A DNA stretch of 64,000 bases, from positions 21,860,150 to 21,924,149 of the forward strand of contig NC_037601.1 of the NCBI RefSeq assembly GCF_003073045.1. The letters are read 5' to 3'. The position numbers and the translations under genes were made by a program. How positions within the stretch are numbered: the stretch's first letter is position 1; every line of letters starts with the position of its first letter. Below are positions 1 to 12,168 of this stretch, in pieces. The notes beneath the pieces were generated by a model. That model made no database searches and was not told where the DNA came from. It worked only from the letters and a program-made list of their open reading frames with translations. Origin of the DNA: Pomacea canaliculata. Its lineage: Eukaryota > Mollusca > Gastropoda > Architaenioglossa > Ampullariidae.

Positions 1-67
1 TATATATATGCCAAGTAAGTAACTCATATTAAAAAACTGTTAGCGTGTGTTAGTAATGTTCTCAAAC

Positions 68-3000
68 CTCTCCTGTGTCGTAGTTGACTAGAATATTCGA
101 TACTCGAAAATCTCGAAATAGCCATTCTTGACGATGTAGCTGACACATGGCATCAGCCACGGACTTGACCACGTGAAGGCAGCGCGCCAAGGGCTGACCG
201 GAAGCTGAATCATAATCATCATCTTCTGACCAGAAATCTCCTCTAGCGGCGAGACTTTTCAGTGTCCAGCTGCCTTGATATTCTCTCTCCTGATGGGGAA
301 TAAAGGTTGTTTACTTAGGTTGGTTAGATAGAGTGTGGGTTAGTTGTAGAAATGAGGTTTAAATGCAATAAGAGGACTTATACCGTAAAATTTGCTCCAC
401 ATCCTCTTTTATTTTTCCTTTCTTGACTTTTCGATAAAAAAATGTTGGACAGAGTTCATTTGCGTACATGTTCCCGCAACTCCATCGCATTCTTTATAAC
501 TGTATCTAATTCACAAATTTTCCCAACTGTAAAAATTTTTAAAACTCCCTGTAATCACTAAAACTATGATAAGAATAGAACAAATGACTTGAGCACACCT
601 AGAAAAATGACAAGGGAGAGAGAGAGAGACAAAGCTGTAGCCTATTAACAATGAAAGGCTCACATGCACGTGCTGTCCGTCATGCTGGGTGAGGCGCACC
701 AGTCCCTGCTCGCCATCATTCCAACATTTTACTGGAAGCTTTGACGACTCAATGAGTCGAAGCTCGCAATTCACAAACTTCTCGCAAAGTTTTTCTTTCA
801 CAATTGTCTTGTCGTTCTGGCAACATAAAGCAATTTTCATGGTACTTTGTAATGAGTACTTCGGCTGATACAGATGCAGAATATTTGATGATCAACATTA
901 GTGTCAGGCTATTGAATCCTATTCCTGTTTAAAGCGAGACAGGAAGTGCTAGCATTAATTAATCTCCTTCAATCTGCTTAAGACGCTTAGAAGGTGGACA
1001 ATTAATTTTAAAAATCTTTCCTTCTCTCTGCGTATTTGAAATGAGATTGAGAATACACCTTTGGCCACGTACAGTCTACTTTTTCTACATAGATGTGCTG
1101 TTGAAGAAAGTTTCGTCTCATCAGCTCAACAGTCCGTCACATTTGTCACATTCCATAGGTAAATAATTTATTTTCTTCGATCATAATTATTCATCTCTGG
1201 TACGCAAATATGCACAACCTAAATTATTTGTGAATGTTAAATGTTGGTATATATCATACTTTACCTTAATCTCCATGTCTATGGAGTCGTAGGTGAAGAG
1301 CTCCCCTCCCTTATGGCTGTCTTGGGCTCACAATGCCAGCTTACAACGCGGGTGTTCTTGTACAGGTCGGAGCTCTTTCCTTTCAAAGTGAACATGGAAA
1401 CATTGTTCCTAGTCTCTTCTTACTGTTTGTTAACATGGCAACCAACCCCCTATATTTTGCTAAACTTCACTAAGAAAGGTTTCTTCCTTATTTGCCTCAT
1501 TATTCATCAAGCTCAGTAAGTGTGGAAAGGGAGAGATAGGTAATAGTAGAGTTAGCAACAGCAATGATGATGATGGAGGAAGAGGAGGAGGAGGAGGAGG
1601 GAAAACTTTTGCATTCTTAAATTTTAAGTTTCCTCCCAAACAATTGCACTGCTGTTTCTTTCCATTGGTTGGTTATGTACATTTTAATTTAAAGTAAAAG
1701 GTCGTGTGTTAAATTTACATATTCCTATTACAACTGTGACAGAGTTTATGCTTATCAAGTACACAGAGTACTCCCTGGTCCAACAGCTATCAGGCCACAG
1801 GAAAGCAAATTAAGCACAATCGTAGACAATTCCGATCAAGATGGCAAATTGAGAATTCTTCAAGCAGAAGAACTATAACATAAACTATTTTTTTTTAAGT
1901 TGAACGGTGTCAGCAAATCAAGATCCGATGCAACTGTTGTGATAAACTTACTTGCGTCTATAAGCTGCTGAACTGACACGGGAATGCCCTGTAAATCAAA
2001 ACCATTATTTAATGCTTCAAAGTTTCTTTTACTTGTTAATTTTAAAATTGAAACACCTTGTAACTGTTGTCATGATCCACACAGTATAATTTCAAAAATG
2101 CAATATTAAAGAATCTTTTGATTCTGAGCGAAATGTTAAAATTTGCTTTGGATCTTTTGTCGAGGTAGTATCTTCCAGGTTTATTTGTTAACTGTGTAAA
2201 TTTATATAAGGATGGAATTTTCAATTCCTATTAGGAAAAGTGAGAGTACCTTTTCTGGGACATGTCCTCGTTTTAACTGGCTGTTGCTTGGTGTGGGATA
2301 TCGTGCTTCCATGGCAAGAGCTTGTTCCAGAGGAAGTTCTACATTCCATTTAAAAGGGTTATTAGATTGCTTTTCGCTCTAAGAATCATATATGTTTATA
2401 ATCTATTCCGATTAAATTTGAAGTTTAAGAGCTAAACAATGTGCAATTTTCACTTGTACCGAATTCCATCATGAGTATCAGACATGGAAATGCTCGGATC
2501 GTCTTGCGTATGATAAAATAACAGTTTATACCCAGAAACCTCTATGCACTGTAAAGACCTACCTATAGAGCTATCTGCTCCCTGGATGCTACTCAGTTCC
2601 TGTTTTATTTCTTCGAAAGAGGGTCTCTCTTCGGGTTCCCAACTGGTGCACTTCTCAATCAAACTGCATAGTCTGGTATGGATGAATGGCCACCGAAAGA
2701 GTCTTATGCTCCCGGGTTCTAACTTCATCTGAAAATATAGCAGTTATTAATACTTAATATTAATGATATTCAGTCCACAAACAAAAGCAAGTCTCTTACA
2801 TCTAAAAGAAGAAAGAATGAACAAGATAAGATACGGAGAAAGAATGAAATGGAGGTCGAATAGAAGAAACCATTTTGAAAAAGAAAGTAAAAATAATGGC
2901 ATCAATTATTATGATCAAATAAGATGACACTATCCTTTTTTAAGATTTCTTCTGTCGTCATGCTGCTGTAGCTGGTGTAGGGCTCACAGCCATAGGTGGC

Positions 3001-6000
3001 GATCTCGTACATCACACAACCCAGCGCCCACGTGGCGGACTTGGGGGAGTAGCGGCCCTCAAACAGGGCTTCTGGTGCTGTCCACCTCACAGGTACTGGC
3101 CCGTGATCTCGCACTGAAATACAGCAAAGTTAGCCGAAATTATCAGAAAATCACAATGTGACCATGATCAACTCAGTCTCCTCTTCAAAATTTTGTTTCT
3201 GCGTATGAAAATTTTTTTCTTGAAATAGCGCTTATTTATACTTTTGTGGATCAAGGCTCTGCTTAATTTTCATAGCTCCAAAAGCTTTCTTTTAAAAATG
3301 ATATAATACATCAGATTTCTTAAATATTTATGAATGTGCTATGAAAGTTTGTCAAGCAGTTAGAGACTTGAACCAGTATCAGGAAAATCACGAAAAATCG
3401 GCAAAGTTGGGAGAGAGCCATGCAATAACCAAAAGGTCCTCAACAGTCTGAAAAAGTAAATGTTATGTGTGGCTTTATAGTAAAAGCACATAACAAAATT
3501 GTAAATTTATTCTTACCAACGCAAATATTTTCGTCGTTCTGTACTCATCGATGAGACTCAGGTCAGCTAACTGAATGGCGAACTCCTCACGAGCCCTTAA
3601 GACTTCGCGCCTTGAATTTCTTGACCGACTTCTCGATTTTTCTCTGACAACCAAGTTGTAGCAGGTCAGATCCCGCGTGACCAAACCATCCTTTTCCAGC
3701 AGAATGAGAATGTCTGTGATCTGAAGCAAGATTTTGATCATAGTTTCTATAGACAGCCAGTAACCCTCCCTTCTGAGCAAACGGAGATAAGATAAGAGAC
3801 GATCTTCTTCCTCCACAGCTTCAGTGATGTAGAAGGGGAAGGGTTTGTACTGGTAGGCCAGAAGTTTCAAGACATGCTCGCTCTTGGGACTCAACTGTTG
3901 CAGCAGATCGAGGTTTCGTTTGTGTCTCATGGAAATCGCCGCAGACTCATGGACCGGATGTTTCTTTAGACACGTTCCGATGTTAAAATCTTCCTTCATG
4001 ATGCAGTTTATTGTGGGCACATACATGGTGCAGTCTGCCTTGGTGCCGCTGAGCTTGCAGGGGCTGGTGAACCAGTTACACATTTCTTGTACACAATTGT
4101 CGTCCTTACCTTTAGCTCGCCTCGTGTCATCAAACCAAAAACCAAATCCTCGTAGACTCTGTTCAATATGGCCGTGAGCGAGGTCTTTCAGGTGTGTCTC
4201 GTCAGTCCTGTGAAGAATGTTGAATGTCTGACGGACTCGAGTCACTTTGTGAAACGTGGGTCCTCGCACCTCTCTCAGAAGGCGCTGTCTATATTCTGTA
4301 CCATACTTGCAGTTCACGATCACTTCTGTAATAAGCTCAGAAATGCGCTCCGGATGCTCATTCTGGCTGTCTCCGACTGACTCTTTGTCTAAAACAGAGA
4401 AAGATAATTTTTCATTACTGAAACTATCACTTATTTCTATTATTTTAATTTATATCATTTTATTGCAATCTGTTCTTTTATAGTAAACACAAACGCACAC
4501 GACTAACACATATTTACAAATAAAATATAAGGAGGACGGATAGAAAAAAAGACACTAAATCAATGACCTGATATACAACGGTAGCTAGACACACTTTATA
4601 GATAAACTTTATGAGAATAAACTCGACATGAAAGGAAGCTTACCCTCTACAAACGTGGTATTGAGGAGGACAACGAGGCCGCGGACGAGGAAAAAGTCGA
4701 ACATACTTCTACATTCGTGACTCATCTTTTGCTTGCCAGATCCCACCACTGCGGCCTGGTAGAGGGACTTCAGTATGGCCAGTAGTTCAATGCTCACGGG
4801 CCTCCAGCCCTTGCGCGCCACCTGATGGGCAGATAGCTACAGTTATATGTGTATCTTGTCATAACTGAGATTTTAGAGAGATTGCTTGTTAATTTCTATT
4901 TACATAAAACATAATGTCAACTATATATATAAACTATACTTGTATCTGATACAGTAGAAGTTTTTAAATATATTTTATCATACAATGGACCGTTTCATAA
5001 ATTTGCTTGTTTCCAATCTTTACGGTTAATATTTCAGTTTATTACTTTTTTCTTTATATTTATCAACATTTATATTTGAGCTGAAGGAATAATGGTAAAT
5101 TAACATTGTTTTGAATACTGATGAGGGGAAGCTATATCAACTTATTTTTCTTCTTTAGCAACATTAATGTTTCACCTGCTAGGAAAACTGATGTAATTAC
5201 CCCGTTCAAGAGCGAAAACGAGTACAGAACAAGTTTGAAGAATGAAGCGCGGCTGGCTTTGTCTTTGAATTTGTTGCATTCAGCCTGACTGGAGGCCAGC
5301 CGAGTCCAACCGGAAATGATGACAGTTCCTCGACCTCGTCACTGAATCGCTCGTAAAAGTGACGGACAGATTTGAAGACGACTTGCTTCATTCCGCCGTT
5401 AATGGACTTGCTTGTGTCTTTGGATGACAAGATGAAGGAAGAACACCTTTCCAAGTCTGGCTTCTTGCAGCGAGTGAAGATGGCCGCCACCGCCATCAGG
5501 TGAAGACTACATAAATTTTGTACCTGGTCGTCGTCGTTTCTTTTCGTCCTCAATACTGTCATCGACATCTCTGCTGCTTTCAACATGCTTTCAGTCACCG
5601 AGTCGTCATTGCTGGAGTGAGCGGTAGAAAAAGTTTGAAAATATTCTAAAGGACGAATTGGGATGGATTTTATTTAAACTTTAATGAAATATATTATTTC
5701 TCCGAATCGGAGTTAATGCCCCTTATTTGATCTCCCGATACACTTCTATAAAAAAAAAAAGGCAAACCACGGACCACAAGAGGTGGAAATTGTGATACAC
5801 AGATACACACTAACACATGGTGCCAGTTCTTTTGGCTGAGGCCTTCACAATGTTAGTTTAACCATGTGCGTCTATGTTGTTGATCTCAGTGCTTATGTTG
5901 GCAGACGTGTGTCTCGAGAAGGGAAAGGAGCGTTTTCATTTAAAGAAATAGTTTCTTTCACTGAGAAGTAAGCAAAGCAAAAATAGTTTACACGCCAACA

Positions 6001-7220
6001 GTCCATTAGCAATTTAACGATCATCTTTTTTCCGCGGTTGTAAATAAAATATCAGTTACTTATGCTTTATATAACCGAAACTCAAAATGTTAGTATGATT
6101 AACACCTTAGCTTGGCAAATTCAGTCATGTTAAGAATAGGAATTCCATCATGCTTTGGTAAAGTTGCTTTTCCGATGGATTGTAACAAACATACACTGTA
6201 TAGCAACAGCAATCCTTGTCGAGCAAGGCCTTAGACGTACCTCCGTTGGAGTTGCAGGATCAACTCTTCAAGATGAGAACATGCATTTTTCTGCACGGCA
6301 TGATCATCCACTTTCAGACACTCTGAAATTTCTCTCAGCATTTTGTGCCTGGCGAAGTATGGAAGTCTGTCAACTTGAAGTAACTTGATTATCTGAGGTC
6401 TTCTTTTAGCGCTACAATCTTTCTCCAAATCATTTAGCAGGTCAAGTAAAGTTGCTTCATAGCTTGTGTCTGAAAATGAGGTAATGTGTACAGGGTAGCA
6501 TCCCTCGCTAGGTTTAACAAACGTAGCAAATTATCTAATCCTCGGTAATCTACATCAAACTTTTGACGTTAGAACAAAAGCGAGATACAAATGCCTTCAT
6601 TGATAAAGATAAGTGTCTGTTAAAAAACATTTATTTCAACAATTTAATTTGGAATAGCAAAAATAAAAAGAAATTATTTAGGAAGAAAAAAGCAACAATA
6701 TTGCTTCGCAGTTTACCATTAGGACGTAGGAGGTCATATTTAACTCGTACACCCTCAGCCGAACCCTCATTGGGGATATCCATGGTGGCCATGTTGATAA
6801 ACCCATTACGATCCAGTGGAAATGACGGGCGGTAGAGAGAAGAGAGCGTACTTATTGTACTGTTTGTGCTACCTATTTCTAGGATTATGCTGTGGGTGTC
6901 TGGAGGCGGCATAGGTCTCCGATGTCTCACAGTTCCTCCCAGACCGCAGTCTCGTGGATCTGACGTGTGGCTGTTTGAATCCTGAGTCATGTCTCTGTCA
7001 CCAACATGTCCAGACGAGACAGTTTCTTCACTCGTGCTTGAACTGGACACTGAACTCTCCTCACTGCTGCCATTGGAAATGTGTAAATGTTCTCCGTCCA
7101 GGGACATTTCTGTTGGATGATATTTGCCGCTCAGTGGTATTCGGGTTTAACTCTTTGCTTGTCAACTACCTCATCGAAAGTCATCATAAGAACTAGTACT
7201 GAGCTCCTGTCTTTCTGTCA
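68..7220 (-). CDS. Two-kinase-domain (pseudo)kinase paralogue 1, 3' end beyond window, probably decaying
   Basis: Exons 5' to 3': 7220-6717 (ATG at 7107), 6469-6241, 5611-5201, 4821-4644, 4388-3517, 3113-2935, 2728-2563, 2338-2250, 1988-1952, 1379-1265, 816-664, 289-68. The N-terminus is Ser-rich, followed by helical exons of no recognised family. Kinase domain 1 shows VTRDLTCYNLVV (catalytic loop), ADLSL in place of DFG, VPVRWTAPEAL (tyrosine-kinase-type APE motif) and a CTSWEPEERPSF helix-I motif. Kinase domain 2 starts in 816-664 and has FRDFRVSNILV in 289-68; its C-lobe lies beyond position 1. Signs of decay compared with paralogue 2: exon 5611-5201 and exon 4388-3517 are each one base out of phase, and the donor after 2935 reads GA where GT is expected. 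It may be a pseudogene, or the assembly may carry indels. Confidence 0.8.
2563..4388 (-). other. Kinase domain 1 exons of paralogue 1
   Basis: Three exons (4388-3517, 3113-2935, 2728-2563) hold a whole kinase fold. Visible in order: an N-lobe with a possible beta-3 Lys in GTCLKK, the hinge FPFYITEAVEEEDRLLSYL, the loop TRDLTCYN, ADLSL, WTAPEAL, and a final RPSF helix. The His of HRD is Thr, the Gly of DFG is Ser, and the Asp of the DxWxxG motif is Ala (SATWALG). No glycine-rich loop is recognisable. The fold is clear; activity is doubtful. Confidence 0.82.
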
Positions 7221-10200
7221 GCCTGTAAAAGAGAAAAGTTAGGAGTCAGATGTGTGTCAAGAATGATGAAGTAAACGATATAACAATGCACCGATCCAAA
7301 CCCCACCAAGGTTAGAACTTGAAGACTACAACGGTAGAAGCTCAGAATAAATTACTGTTATTTGCTGTTGTGTTTTTTCAAAGATTTTCTTACCACAGTA
7401 AAATGACCGACAGTGTATAAAATAAAAATTTTAAGATAATGCAGTTGTCAGCATGGCTCGTCAAGGTCCAGTACAGGTAAGAAAACAAAAAGATAGGAGA
7501 ATTTTAGCCAAAATTTAAAAGCCCTAACGCTCACATGTTTCCAGACAGAAACTGTAGGGGGTCGGAGACACAACTCACGAGGAACAAGAAATATGGCCTG
7601 GAGGGTTAAGTGTCGCTAACGAAGCCCGCAAGGTAACAGCTATGAGATATCCCATGATTACTGTATAGCCACTTTGCACGGTAATATCATTCCCACAGCC
7701 CAGGCCATAAACTTAAGTTCCTCTTATCTTGTCATCAGGTCACGTGATCACACGGCTGACGTGACGAAGACGGAGTCGTAAAGTGACATTTTTCTCTTTT
7801 GTAATTTATTGTACCACAGATATGAATAAACAAGCTGACCTAACTGACCAGTTGGACCTAGCAACACGTGAGTCTGCCGTTAAACACTAGACTAGTCATG
7901 TGGCGGCACTACCTCACAACTGACAACTTATTTACTTTCAGCAACCTGACGATACAACAAAAGTCTAGTGGGGTGCAACATTTCTTCTAATCACTAAGTA
8001 GAGCTCAAAGATTCCATGTTCGAGAACTAAACGGGATTATCTTACTCTGAGCTTTTTATAGTCATCTGAAAAATTGCACTGCACTGGATTTTAAATATAC
8101 GCGTGCGTGCGTGTGTATGTGAGCAAACGAAGGACTCAGCTGTGAACACTGACAATACCGCGCCGAGGGCTGAGGAACAAGTGAAGCCAAAGCACCTACT
8201 CTGTGTATCAGTGATTACAGTTTGCACACTATTTCTTTTTGGAAGCCGTCAAGCAGAACTGGTGGTGTGGCCAGTGCAAAGTTGTGTGGTAGGCAAAGGG
8301 ACGGTGGTAGTGATTATGAGTAGAAGGCGGTCATTTGAGATGGTATGAAGCTATGAAGTGACAGAGACATTCAGCCAGCCTGACACCATGGCTCTCAAGA
8401 GCTGTGGTAAACAGTAAGTAAAAACCCTAATGATGTCACTAAGCTTGACGATAACCTACGTGACCGTTCCGAGTTCAAAAACCCAACTTCGTCACATACT
8501 CGACAAATGTCTAGATAAGAAGGACCTTAAATATTGTTCATTTTATAAAGAATATGTTTAAAACATGATTTGGTTCACCAGAAGGAAACTTTGCACGTTA
8601 CGTGCACGACTTTATCAGCAAACTGTATTCAAGTATTCAAGTTTCATTTTCGTTTTTGTCGGGTACGTGTTTATTTTGACCCCCAGCCACCCTAACTCTG
8701 TCAGAGAAGAAGCCTGTGTAACACAGACACAGATTTTTGTCACAAGCAAATAAAAAATGAATCGTACAGTTTGAAACCTTTTTAACATTTTAAACTTCTA
8801 TATATCACGTAAATTATCTACTGAATAGTTTGAAGACAGTTGTACGGTATGTTTTTAATTCCATTCAGTCCCACGCAGGGAGAACAAATATGGAAGAGCA
8901 GAGATTTTCTAAATAACACCACTTGTAATGACATACCCCATACAGTAATGTTATATCATCAGTAAACAATCAGGAACTAAGGTCTTAGTGATATCAGAGA
9001 AATAATTATACTGATAATAAGAATGATAATGATGGATACAAGGCAAATAATTCCTTGATTGCAAGAGAATGAGCAGTTCCAAGTAATGACTACCAAAGTA
9101 TAAAATAATATTTCAAAAGGCAATATTTCAAGCACTAGGTCTCCTTGTGTTCATAACTCACCTTGTGAGCCACAGTCCGCGTGTTCTTGATAATGTTTCC
9201 GTCTACTGCGTGTACAAGAAAGTAAATACATGAAGTTATGCAGCGTTGATATGATACAACATAACACTCAACCTCTTATCTCGCACTTCTGGTGGGTGTG
9301 GAATTACCTGTCACACTTCCTGGTAGGTGGGCATTTTCCAGAGCTATTACCTATTGCCAAGACTACTTGTACCCAATGTACTGGGTCGTTGAACACGATT
9401 GAATGTAGTACGAGCGCACCCTTCATAGCAAGCAGGTAGACTTTTTTGTTTGGGAAGGGAGAAGGGAAAAATCGGGGATTCCCTCGACATGCGGTCGTAA
9501 AACTACAAGATTTACTTTCCCAAAACTGTTATACCGCTTATGCGTGTCATCAGTATTTATGAGTAGACAGTAGTTTGGTACACCTAGGTGTCGTGTATCA
9601 CTGTATAGCTCAATGTTATCAGTACAAAATATCCTTCCAACTTTCGTTCTTAGCTCCATTTTGAGCAAAACGAACCCTTGCCTTTCTTACTAGCCACAAG
9701 TAAGCGTATGTTATTGCACTCAAAAAAGAAAAAAAGAACAAATATACAAACAGAAGTAAAAGTTGTAAAGTTTAATATTTCCATCATGTATAAATACAAG
9801 ATTACATGTCATTTGTTGAGTTTGTCCTGTCAGCACACGCGGGGTGCAGTGTAATAACCCCCACGCACACTTACCCCCGCATACTACGACGAATTAACAA
9901 CACATATAACTTCGAAGAGCCATTTCAGATGAAGGTGAAGGAAAGTGAAGACTGTTGATGTCAGTTGTAGCTGAGATGAACAATGAAGACATTTGACCTC
10001 CAGCTAAAGTCACCGATATGGAGAGTGAAGACAATTCATGTTGGACAAGGCCAGGAAGGAGGAAGTCCGTAGAGAGTAGACTGTTTCGGAAATTCCAAGA
10101 TGACAAAAACAACACAAATTGTCTATTGGATGGTGGAACCAGAATGTTATTTTTCGGTTCTCACAGGCAGTTCTTGACCCGTGTTTTTATGCGGGTTCAC

Positions 10201-10988
10201 GCAGACATGTTCAATGCCTCTCCAAATGATAAGTATGACATCAGACGCAGGACGCCACTCGTACAGGAAACAATATAAAACCGACTACAACTCAGTCCAT
10301 GTCACCTCTCCTTATCAGCATTTATTGCGAACATTTTTTTAGTATGGTTTACAAAAGAGATTCTCCTTCAGGAATTAGTTTTGTTTTCACATTCCTCTCG
10401 TATTACAGGGACAGTGGATGCAAGCAACCAATCACGATTACGACTATTAATCACATTTTATTTTATATTTACAATTGTACATGCTGTAATTGTTCACACC
10501 ATAACCTTAACCCAAATTTAACCATTTATATATTTTATTATTCATAAGGAATATGGTGTCCATTTGTTGCAAGGATTTCTCGCACTTCTTGCACCGTTCA
10601 AAACAACACAATAAGAGTGAAGTCTTAACATATACCGATAAGTGATATTTCCCAGATTTATAGTTCTTTTTATAATGCACACAAAACGAATAGTAGGTAG
10701 GAGAACTTCAATACTTTTAGTTAATATATTTTCACGGTTCAAACACAAATTTTAGCTGGAGACAATATAATTCTAATATGGATTTAATATGGATACTTTA
10801 AAATTCACGACAGGTAACAGGAAGTCGTTTATAACAGACTCAGACAATATGTACTTTGTAATATGTAATATGAAGGCAATTAATACTTTCATTTCAGTCA
10901 TCATATCATTTGCTCGACTATATCTGACATGTTTCTGTCTATCGCATCTTTTACGAAACAGAAAGAATTAACGAGATATACTTATGGC
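7221..10988. other. Intergenic stretch, no gene seen
   Basis: Lies upstream of paralogue 1, whose first visible exon has its acceptor at about 7221. It should hold that gene's promoter and any non-coding first exon, but no core promoter motif can be assigned with confidence. The short ORFs here lack coding character or homology that I recognise. Confidence 0.5.
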
Positions 10989-11356
10989 CAGGGTTGTCCA
11001 TGGGACATATTTTTCTATCCCGTCCCATCCCGTCCCATGGCAATTTATGCCTGTCCCATCCCGTCCCATCCCACGGGACGTTTCCCATGGGATTCCCATG
11101 GTATTAACAATCCTATGGACAACACTGAAAACCACTTTTTGGCTTTTGTTCTATAATTCCTGCTACTTCACATACAATAGATGATTCAGAGGAAAGATTT
11201 AAATCCTTGATGAATGAAATAACAGTAAATTTATTTTGCAATATCAAGTATCGACTACCATGGGAAATACAAGTGTGTGCTGTCCCATCCCATCCCATCC
11301 CATGGGACGTTTCCCATGGGATTCCCATGGGATTCCCATTCCTATGGACAACACTG
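10989..11356. mobile_element. Non-autonomous hAT-type MITE with 8-bp target duplication
   Basis: The ends read CAGGGTTGTCC and GGACAACACTG, an imperfect terminal inverted repeat. The flanks are identical 8-bp duplications CTTATGGC at 10981-10988 and 11357-11364, as expected for hAT transposition. The interior is made of repeated CCCATCCC/CCATGGGA words on both sides, and a second copy of the right end lies at about 11117-11127, so the element looks internally duplicated. It has no coding capacity. Confidence 0.85.
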
Positions 11357-11670
11357 CTTATGGCTTTGTCTGATTTAACTTGCTTTACAAGAAGTTTCTC
11401 TGTTCTAATGCATTTACTAATGATGAAATACCATATGTATAAACAAAAGGTACACAGAACTTTATGTTGCTATTATGTATCAAATGTTACACTGGTTACA
11501 CATTAAGATTAATTACACAATGTTTTGCAATGGTTTCGCTCCCATAAAAATTCTTCAAATAGTCATATTACCAGAAGATGTTTTGTCGCACTCTTGGTGT
11601 GGTTGACAGGAAGACAATGCAGATTCATTTCCACGCGCCGACTGCCGACACTTTTTACTAGTTCTTTATC

Positions 11671-11672
<2 letters not shown>

Positions 11673-11702
<30 letters not shown>
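11673..11702. repeat. Microsatellite (TG)n-(AG)n
   Basis: A simple TG run is followed directly by an AG run. Short ORFs read through it are low-complexity artefacts. Confidence 0.9.
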
Positions 11703-11777
11703 CAGGGGAATATGTATTTCTGCGTGTGTATAGATATCAATTTGTGCTGACCTGCAAAAAAAGCATCGTGAACTTTT

Positions 11778-12168
11778 TCAGCCCATCTCGTAATTGTCCA
11801 TCTTATACTGTTCATCAGTTTTGTCAGATGTGTTACGGTCGTGAATGTCGTCCTCACAGCTTTCCTTCGTTCTGCAAGACGTCTCACAGTCGTCATAGAA
11901 ATTATTTTCTTCTTCCAGTTCTTGTTGTAAAGACATAAAGGCAGCGCAGATTGTCCCCTCTTCCCAGCGGGGCATCTCTTGGGTCATTCCATGAAACTCC
12001 TGAATCCGTGGATCATCTGGATTGGCCGGGAAAGAAAAAAATGCATCGTCTTCACCACAGATTTCAATCATCGAACTTTGACCTTTGTCTTTAAAATGCC
12101 TTTTAATGTGTTTTCTTTGTATAGCTTTTCGTGTGAAAAGTTGCCTTGTGTTGTATATTAAATGACAT
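11778..12168 (-). CDS. Hypothetical acidic ORF just downstream of the paralogue 2 tail
   Basis: The frame is open from about 12168 and has an ATG at 12071, ending at 11778. The product is rich in Asp, Glu and Cys (for example EELEEENNFYDD) with no recognised domain. It begins as the long tail ORF of paralogue 2 ends at 12158, on the same strand but in another frame. It could be a further tail exon or a continuation after a one-base frame change. It could also be a small separate gene. Confidence 0.35.

Noticed and set aside
1241-1519. Plus-strand ORF of 92 codons
   Set aside because: It is antisense to the linker exon of paralogue 1 and has no splice or homology support.
4168-4483. Plus-strand ORFs over the large kinase 1 exon
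   Set aside because: They are shadows of the minus-strand coding exon, which shows kinase motifs.
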